Below are positions 58,313 through 64,000 of a stretch of DNA of 64,000 bases, piece by piece. How positions within the stretch are numbered: position 1 is the first letter of the stretch; each line of letters begins with the position of its first letter. Both the position numbers and the translations under genes were made by a program. The notes under the pieces are model-generated. The model was not told where the DNA came from and ran no database searches. It saw only the letters and a list, made by a program, of their open reading frames with translations. The stretch is from Corynebacterium meridianum (GTDB taxonomy: Bacteria; Actinomycetota; Actinomycetes; Mycobacteriales; Mycobacteriaceae), in NCBI RefSeq assembly GCF_016342265.1, contig NZ_JAEIOS010000013.1:62001-126000 (forward strand). The letters are read 5' to 3'.

Positions 58313-59118
58313 ACCAGGGGGAACACCACATCGGTGACCCAGGTCTCCGGATCCGGGTTCTGCGCCGGGGAGACCCGGTAGATATTCATCATCGGCCCGG
58401 CCTCCAGACCGTGTTCGACCAGATAGGCACCTATCTGTGTGGTGACAGTGCCCATCCGTTCGTTCGGCCCGTGGAGTGTGGCCGTGACGACATGACACCT
58501 GGGAAGTACACGGTGCGTCACCGGTTCCTCCGGTTCGCACCCCGGACACCTGCACGAAGATCTCCACGTCGGTCCGTGATTCGCGGAACTCGGCGTCGTG
58601 GTAGAGGGCTCCGGCGACACCTCCCGGCAGCACAGGCGCCGATTCCCCGACCGTCAGGCCGCGGAGTTGTTCCCACAGGTGATGCTCGTGGTTGTAGTCG
58701 GGCAGCACCTCGCGCAGGCTGATGACGTCCATGGCCGGGAACACGGTCCGGGTGACCGGAACCGGGTCGGCGTTCACCCGCAGGTCGGGGGGATCGAGGG
58801 CGCGCAACTGTGCTTCGGCGGCCTCTATGTCCCCGAGGATCGCACGGCGTCGTTCCCGGATCAGTGTGGTGGCGACGTCCGTGTTCCTCCAGGAATCGAG
58901 AATCTGCCGGATGTCGCGGACCGGGAAACCTGCATCGCGCAACCGGGTGACGAGCGGTGCCTCCGGTACCTGGTCGGAGGAGAGAACCGGTATCCGGTGG
59001 CGGGATCAGTCGCCGCCGGGATGAGGACGCGGTGGGTGCCATAGTACCGGAGCATCCGCACACTGATGCCGGTGAGCTGGGAGAATACACCTATTCTGAG
59101 TCCTCGGCTGTTGTTCAT
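58285..59118 (-). pseudogene. MerR-family regulator with GyrI-like effector domain, frameshifted
   Basis: The ATG at 59118 opens a MerR DNA-binding domain (LRIGVFSQLTGISVRMLRYYGTHRVLIP, ATGYRF), which breaks near 58980. A second frame gives RDAGFPVRDIRQILDSW, the coiled-coil and part of the effector domain (YHDAEFRESRTDVEIFVQVSGV), then breaks near 58540 in a GC-rich stretch. Returning to the first frame gives EPEEPVTHRVLPRCHVVTATLHG and the GyrI-like end (AGPMMNIYRVSPAQNPDPETWVTDVVFPL). Two compensating shifts rule out a full-length product, unless the sequence has errors. Confidence 0.8.
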
Positions 59119-59466
59119 GACTCCAGTCAACAGTCTGACACCGTGGCAGGGTCAATGACGGAGGTTGAACATTCTGGCCGGAGGTTGGCTCGTTCATCGA
59201 CGAAGGGCCGACCGGCACAGACAACAGGGGAGCGTTTAGCACACCGATGGCGTCGAGTGGCGTGGCGACCGGGCCTGCTTAGATTGAAAACCGCTCTCAT
59301 ATATTGGAGAAAAGTGGTGGCGATGATCCCTCCTGTGAGAGGGTCCTCCCCGAAACCGGGAATTGTAGAGGTAAGAAAACTTGAACCCCATCAATTTGAA
59401 TAGGCGGTACCTCAATTCCCCCCGGAGGTACTGGCGATATCATGCAAATAGGATAGATTTGGATGC
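59119..59466. promoter_or_regulatory. Upstream region of the mycolyltransferase
   Basis: 348 bp with relatively low GC and no supported gene. GGAGGTTG occurs twice near 59160-59190. A TAGGAT -10 box at 59449-59454 lies 12 nt before the ATG at 59467 and is the likely promoter. Confidence 0.45.
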
Positions 59467-60531
59467 ATGAATGAGCTTACGTCGCCTTCTCAATGGCGCA
59501 TCCGGGATTATCTGCGCACCTCCCTTGTTTTCTCCATGGTGGCTGCCGTCACCGCTGTACTGGTGGTTGTGGGTGCCACACCCGCATCCGCGGCCGGCAA
59601 CCGCGACTGGTTGCGTCCCGGTTGCGACTGGGATGAGTCGGGTCACTGGGTGCAGAAGTGCTGGGTTCCGTCGCCATCGAACGGCAGGGATATGCCGGTG
59701 CTGATCCAGCCTTCCTCCCGGGGAGGCGACGGGGGGCTGTATCTTCTCGACGGTCTGGAGGCCCCCAGGGACAGCAACTACTGGTCGCGGACAGATGTCA
59801 TGAACCAGTTCCTCGACGACAACATCACGATCGTGATGCCCGGTGGTGGGCGGGGCCAGTTCTATGCCGACTGGGCGCAGGCGGGCCAACCCCTGTCCTC
59901 CGGTTTCCTCGAGGAGGTCGGACAGGTTCCGCCACTGCAGTGGGCGCAGTGGGAGACATTCCTCACCGGTGAACTTCCCGGCTGGCTTCAGCAGCACTTC
60001 GGGGTAAATCCGCACCGCAACTCGGTCGCGGGTATCTCGATGGGTGCGCTGCCCACCCTCACCCTCGCAGCGCGACACAATGACCAGTTCAAGCAGGCGA
60101 TTGCGCTGTCCGGATTCCTCGATCCCGCCGCGGCCACTCACCTGCCTATGATCGCTGCGGTCGGAGTCGCCGGTTCCTCCTTCGGCGGTGGTCAGGTCTG
60201 GGAACTGTTCGGCACCTCTCCCGCCTTCAGCTCCAACATGAACAAACTCGATCCGGTGGCGAACGTTCAGGGGCTCCGCAACGTCGACACCATCGTCTAT
60301 TCGGGCAACGGAGCCAAGAATCCGGAAGACACCTTCCCGGCACCGCTGGCGGTGCCGCTGGCGATTCTCGGTGAGTTCCTGATCAACCTATCCACGATCA
60401 GCTTCGTGGCCAAAGCTCGGGCGCAGGGCATCAGCGTTGATCACCAGCAGGGTATGGGGCTGCATACGTGGGCACCATGGGTGCGTCAGATGCAGTACAA
60501 CCACGACCGGATTCTCGGCGTCATCGGATAA
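59467..60531 (+). CDS. Secreted mycolyltransferase (antigen 85/Cmt family)
   Basis: 354 residues with an N-terminal signal peptide (helix about 18-40, cleavage after ASAA). The alpha/beta-hydrolase fold has the oxyanion segment LYLLDGLEAPRD and catalytic Ser S191 in GISMGALPTL; the likely catalytic His is H333 in GMGLHTWAPW. C53 and C66 could form a disulfide. Cmt enzymes transfer corynomycolate between trehalose mycolates and to arabinogalactan or proteins. It sits at the head of an envelope-modification cluster. Confidence 0.93.
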   Translation: MNELTSPSQWRIRDYLRTSLVFSMVAAVTAVLVVVGATPASAAGNRDWLRPGCDWDESGHWVQKCWVPSPSNGRDMPVLIQPSSRGGDGGLYLLDGLEAPRDSNYWSRTDVMNQFLDDNITIVMPGGGRGQFYADWAQAGQPLSSGFLEEVGQVPPLQWAQWETFLTGELPGWLQQHFGVNPHRNSVAGISMGALPTLTLAARHNDQFKQAIALSGFLDPAAATHLPMIAAVGVAGSSFGGGQVWELFGTSPAFSSNMNKLDPVANVQGLRNVDTIVYSGNGAKNPEDTFPAPLAVPLAILGEFLINLSTISFVAKARAQGISVDHQQGMGLHTWAPWVRQMQYNHDRILGVIG

Positions 60532-60829
60532 AACGGACGTATTCCCTTCACGGAATCGCATTACCGGTCTGCCGGAAATGCTGTTTTCCGCCCGGTAAAT
60601 CCACCTACGTGGAGATGTTAGGGTAATTGCGGGAAACCCCGCGGTAGGTGCAATTCGCGGTACCGTGAAATTCAGGTGAATTACACGGAACCCGGATATC
60701 GCCGCGGACGCCACTCCTTCCGGTTCATCCATCCAATTGGAACAGTTGATTTCCGGTGGATGTGGCGGAGAATCCAATCTGGAATCCGCCGACGTCCGAC
60801 AACAAAGCTCACGATCTTGGGAGTATCTT
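60532..60829. promoter_or_regulatory. Intergenic region before the first SGNH gene
   Basis: No supported gene. It contains a small hairpin GCGGG-AAAC-CCCGC near 60629-60642 and a TCCAC-CTAC-GTGGA palindrome near 60600-60613, with a possible -10 TAGGGT at 60619-60624. Confidence 0.4.
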
Positions 60830-61819
60830 TTGCGATCATCTCGCCTCGCCTTTCGCGCTCTCGTCGCGGTCTCCAGTGCTGCGCTGGCACTCACGGTGAT
60901 GCCGACCATCGCCCACGGGCTCCCCGGCTCCTCCACCAGCAGCGACATCGGCACGCTCAACAAGGCTGTCACCTCCTCATGGAGTCATGTTGACGCCCGG
61001 GCGCCGGAAGGAGGGGCGGAGATCCTCGTGTTCGGCGATTCCCACACCGGCGGGATCAACGGCCGGGTGTCCACCGATGAACGTGGATGCATGCACTCCG
61101 ACCAGAGCTGGCCCAGAAAACTCCGGGACTCCCTGGGAATGGTCGACGGTCAGTTCATCGACGCCTCCTGCTGGGGAGCGATACTCGCTCGTGGACCGGG
61201 AACCACTCTCGCCGATCAGGTCCGATACGTGGAGAGCCTTGGGGGACTGGGACCCGCGACCTCGGACATCTTCATCCAGCTCGGTTACAACGAAGCCTGG
61301 TCCCGCGCCAATCTCCCGATGCTGCCCACGGCCGCCAACTGCATCATCGCACCCGGACTCGGATGCACGGATGGTGCGGTACAGCGGGGTTTCATCACCG
61401 ATCCGAACGTCATCACCCCGGATGAATACGCGGCCCGGATCGAGCAGGTGGTCACGTATCTGCGCTACTACGCGCCCAACAGCAGGATTCACCTCGTCGG
61501 CTACACGGAGACGGTCCCGGAGAACCAGGACACGGTCTGCATCCGGATCGGGAGGACCAACGTCCAACGCCCGGGCACGCAGAATCTCGCCGCGATCTTC
61601 CACAACCTGCGTTCGGCTCAACGCGGTGCCGCGGACAAGCTTGGCTTGAACTTCATTGATCTCACGGCCATCACCGCAGGGCACGACAGCTGCTCGGCGG
61701 ACCCGTGGCTCACCGGCATCTTCGACGGGTCAGACAATCAGGGAATCGGCCTCTGGCACCCGACACCTCACGGTAACTGGGTTGCCGCCGACGCTATCCG
61801 CCGTGCGATGGGACGGTGA
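60830..61819 (+). CDS. Secreted SGNH/GDSL hydrolase
   Basis: About 329 residues if translation starts at the TTG at 60830, which has GGGAG seven bases upstream and directly begins a good signal peptide (RSSRLAFRALVAVSSAALALTV, cleavage near HG-LPG). The frame is open to 60737 but the upstream residues are not signal-like. Block I is ILVFGDSHTGG with Ser71; block III IFIQLGYNEAW; block V LWHPTPHGNW with the His. The family cleaves or transfers acyl esters on glycans and lipids. It is 6 bp before the acyltransferase gene and paralogous to the gene at 63276. Confidence 0.88.
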   Translation: MRSSRLAFRALVAVSSAALALTVMPTIAHGLPGSSTSSDIGTLNKAVTSSWSHVDARAPEGGAEILVFGDSHTGGINGRVSTDERGCMHSDQSWPRKLRDSLGMVDGQFIDASCWGAILARGPGTTLADQVRYVESLGGLGPATSDIFIQLGYNEAWSRANLPMLPTAANCIIAPGLGCTDGAVQRGFITDPNVITPDEYAARIEQVVTYLRYYAPNSRIHLVGYTETVPENQDTVCIRIGRTNVQRPGTQNLAAIFHNLRSAQRGAADKLGLNFIDLTAITAGHDSCSADPWLTGIFDGSDNQGIGLWHPTPHGNWVAADAIRRAMGR

Positions 61820-61825
61820 TCGCCC

Positions 61826-63205
61826 GTGACTTCCACGCGTGAGGAGGCTGAAGCCGGACACCTCGTGACGCCGACCGTGCACCGGAGACCCAATCTACCG
61901 AGTCTGACCGGTGCCAGGTGGTGGGCGGCCGCTGCGGTATTCGTCCTGCATGCCCTGGTATTTCTTCCCGTCTACCCGTTCCAGACCGGCGAGCTGTTCG
62001 CCACAATCCACCGCTACGTCCCGATGCAGCTGGGTAGCGCGGGAGTCACCTTCTTCTTCATCCTCTCGGGATTCCTGATCTACTGGTCCAACAGTGGTGT
62101 CCGGGGGCTCGGCAAGATCCTGTACTACTGTCGCAGACGCATCACCAAGATCTATCCCATGCACCTGTTGAGCATGGTCCTGTTCATCGCGGCCTCCGCT
62201 TCGGTCACCGGCGCCGGTGTGAACCTGGCGATGGATCTCTCCCGGCTGGAACTCTGGCTGCCCAACGCCCTGCTCATCCACACGTGGAACCCCGACTGGG
62301 CCGTTCTCGGCGGTATGAACGTACCCAGCTGGTCGCTCGGCGCGGAGATGCTCTTCTACCTGTCCTTCCCGGTCCTCGTCCCGTTGGTCAACAGGGTCAC
62401 CGGGCGCGGCAACTGGGTGGCGTTCGGTGCGTTGTTCCTGATGTCGCTGTCCGCGATCATCGTCATTCATCTCTACGCGGGGGGTTCCAAATCGACCGAG
62501 AACTTCTTCGTCCCCAGGCTCTGGCCGGACACGAATGTCTCTCCCGTCGCTGATGTCCACGCCGATCCGGTGTGGTTCGCGCAAACCGCTATCCCGGTGG
62601 ATCACACCTACTGGCTCTCCTACTATTTTCCGTTGACCCGCCTCGTCGAGTTCTACCTGGGTGTTTTCGCCGCGAAACTGGTGTGGGAGAAGCAGTTCAC
62701 CAACGTGTCCATCACCTGGCCGCTCGGCCTGCTCGCCCTGTCCTACGTGGCGACGTGGTTCGTGCCGGTCGCCTTCAAGATGAGTGTCGTGATGTCCCTC
62801 CCCATGACCATCGTCGTCGCCACGCTCGCTGTCCGGGACATGAGGGGCGTGGCCAAGGGCATCGGTGGGCCCCGGATGGTCCTGCTCGGGAACATTTCTT
62901 TTGCGTTCTACATGGTGCAGTTCCCCGTGATGGTGTTCATCCAGCGGTACTTCATCGCCGGAACGGCGCACGGATTCTGGGGTTGGGTGGTCGCGGCCGC
63001 CGCGAGCTTCGTGCTCTCCTTCATCCTCGCGTGGCTCATGTTCACCTTCGTCGACGACCCACTCATGAAGGCGACCGCCGGAACGCGGAAGAACAGGAGG
63101 CCCCGGAGCACGATCCCCAACGACCGGACGAACGTTCTGCGGAGGGACCTCATGGTGCTCCTGGGCAAGGCCCCCGATCCGAGGAAAACGAGTGACAGAG
63201 TCTGA
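61826..63205 (+). CDS. Membrane acyltransferase, AT3/OafA family
   Basis: 459 residues from a GTG. The family start LPSLTGARWWAAAAVFVLHALVF carries the putative catalytic His in helix 1; TFFFILSGFLIYWSNSG and CRRRITKIYPMHLL follow, with about ten helices in all and a basic C-terminal tail. AT3 proteins move acyl groups, often acetyl, across the membrane for transfer to envelope glycans or glycolipids; in corynebacteria TmaT acetylates trehalose mycolates. The two flanking SGNH genes are likely partners. Confidence 0.9.
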   Translation: MTSTREEAEAGHLVTPTVHRRPNLPSLTGARWWAAAAVFVLHALVFLPVYPFQTGELFATIHRYVPMQLGSAGVTFFFILSGFLIYWSNSGVRGLGKILYYCRRRITKIYPMHLLSMVLFIAASASVTGAGVNLAMDLSRLELWLPNALLIHTWNPDWAVLGGMNVPSWSLGAEMLFYLSFPVLVPLVNRVTGRGNWVAFGALFLMSLSAIIVIHLYAGGSKSTENFFVPRLWPDTNVSPVADVHADPVWFAQTAIPVDHTYWLSYYFPLTRLVEFYLGVFAAKLVWEKQFTNVSITWPLGLLALSYVATWFVPVAFKMSVVMSLPMTIVVATLAVRDMRGVAKGIGGPRMVLLGNISFAFYMVQFPVMVFIQRYFIAGTAHGFWGWVVAAAASFVLSFILAWLMFTFVDDPLMKATAGTRKNRRPRSTIPNDRTNVLRRDLMVLLGKAPDPRKTSDRV

Positions 63206-63275
63206 CGAGATCACGTCGTCGCCCGAATCACATAAGATTTACCCCGAAAAACAACCTGAAAACTGGAGTTATCTG

Positions 63276-64000
63276 ATGCACCTACGCCGTCTACCCGCTC
63301 TCGCCGCCACCCTGTGTATCGGGACCGTGCTCGCCTTCACCGCTGCGCCGGCTACCGCCATCGGGTCTTCCGGTGGCGACATCGGAACCTGGAACCGGGT
63401 GACCACTTCCTCACAGAATCGTCCGGACGTCAGAGCGCCCGAAGGTGGTGCGAAGGTCCTCGTGTTCGGTGACTCGCACACCGGCGGTGTGACGGCCCCG
63501 ATGTACGCGGACACGCGGGGATGCCTGCATTCCACCCGGAGCTGGCCCGCCCAGCTCGGGGAGAAGATGGGTGTAGCCGCCAACGATGTCCTCGACGCCT
63601 CCTGCTACGGCGCATCCCTCGACGCCGATGGTCTGACCCTCGCCGATCAGGTCCGCTACGCCGAGGCGCTCGGAGGTCTCGGCACCCGCACCACGGACAT
63701 CCTCATCCAACTCGGTAGCAACGATGACTGGTCCCGCCCCGGACTGACTATGTTCACCTCGCAGAGGAACTGCGCCTCGGATCTCATCGGTAGCTGTGGA
63801 CAGCGAGGAGTCGATCGCGGACGGTTCATCAATCCGGACGCCGTGACGGCGGACGCCTACGTCGCCCGGGTGAAGCCGGTCATCGATTATCTCCGCTACT
63901 ATGCGCCGGGAGCCAAGATCCAGCTGGTGAGCTACGTCCGCCTCGCACCGGAGAATGGCCGCGACATGTGCCTCAAGGTCGGCCCGGCGAACAGCGTCAT
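63276..64000 (+). CDS. Second secreted SGNH/GDSL hydrolase, 3' end beyond window
   Basis: At least 241 residues. The ATG at 63276 has TGGAG about 8 bases upstream; the signal peptide is about 1-29. Block I VLVFGDSHTGG has Ser67; block III ILIQLGSNDDW. Sequence is closely parallel to the hydrolase at 60830 (APEGGA, LADQVRYxExLGGLG, YLRYYAPxxxIxLV), so the two arose by duplication. It differs in the region around residues 155-175, which carries extra cysteines. Confidence 0.9.
   Translation, partial: MHLRRLPALAATLCIGTVLAFTAAPATAIGSSGGDIGTWNRVTTSSQNRPDVRAPEGGAKVLVFGDSHTGGVTAPMYADTRGCLHSTRSWPAQLGEKMGVAANDVLDASCYGASLDADGLTLADQVRYAEALGGLGTRTTDILIQLGSNDDWSRPGLTMFTSQRNCASDLIGSCGQRGVDRGRFINPDAVTADAYVARVKPVIDYLRYYAPGAKIQLVSYVRLAPENGRDMCLKVGPANSV

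Noticed and set aside
61895-63214. 439-codon minus-strand open frame
   Set aside because: It is antisense to the AT3 acyltransferase and strongly biased to Glu/His/Gly as expected for a shadow.

Overview
The window is a high-GC actinobacterial chromosome segment around the replication origin. It most likely comes from a Corynebacterium species. The gene order rpmH-oriC-dnaA-dnaN-recF-dciA-gyrB, the rsmG-parA-parB block, the murJ(pseudokinase)-sigM-trxB-trxA-cwlM string, the fhaA-fhaB-pstP-rodA-pbpA-pknA-pknB-crgA cluster and a secreted mycolyltransferase together fit a mycolate-containing corynebacterium. The species cannot be fixed from the sequence alone.

Layout. 1-2.7 kb: a truncated MMPL exporter gene and a bile-acid:Na+ symporter-like gene. 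2.7-19.8 kb: the left arm next to the origin, with parS, yqgE, pcnA, a MutT4-like Nudix gene, a DUF6049-like membrane protein, murJ, sigM, trxB, trxA, cwlM, a GNAT-like gene, parB, parA and rsmG with a second parS. 19.9-22 kb: yidC, yidD, rnpA and rpmH on the minus strand. 22-25.4 kb: bipartite oriC flanking dnaA. 25.4-30.7 kb: dnaN, recF, dciA and gyrB. 30.8-36.1 kb: an amine-catabolism-like island in which only the aldehyde dehydrogenase is intact; the AraC regulator, flavin amine oxidase and APC permease all carry frameshifts. 36.3-40.4 kb: a minus-strand block (DUF6918-like gene, tRNA-Ala, tRNA-Ile, DUF3566, gyrA) that looks inverted relative to the usual order. 40.5-41.0 kb: a ribbon-helix-helix/Doc-like pair. 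41.1-43.8 kb: an Ala-rich membrane protein, ppiA and a rhomboid protease.

43.85-44.14 kb is a 723-bp gene-free interval with six perfect DnaA boxes, more than either half of the canonical oriC. 44.5-54.4 kb carries crgA and the Ser/Thr kinase, phosphatase, FHA, PBP and SEDS growth-control cluster. 54.7 kb: tRNA-Leu(CAG). 55.5-64 kb is an accessory envelope region: two tandem secreted, C-terminally membrane-anchored paralogues, a GT2-like protein lacking DxD, a DinB-fold protein, a frameshifted MerR regulator, a mycolyltransferase, and an SGNH hydrolase / acyltransferase-3 / SGNH hydrolase trio whose last gene runs off the window.

The core genes couple replication initiation (DnaA, DnaN, RecF, DciA, gyrase), segregation (ParAB-parS) and cell-wall growth (PknA/PknB/PstP acting through FhaA, MurJ and CwlM on PbpA, RodA and CrgA). 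Many promoters look leaderless, with a TANNNT -10 box 6-9 nt before the start codon. The observations most worth following are the extra DnaA-box cluster, the degenerate Doc toxin with a helical-turn repeat operator, the coordinated decay of the amine island, and the SGNH-AT3-SGNH/mycolyltransferase locus.
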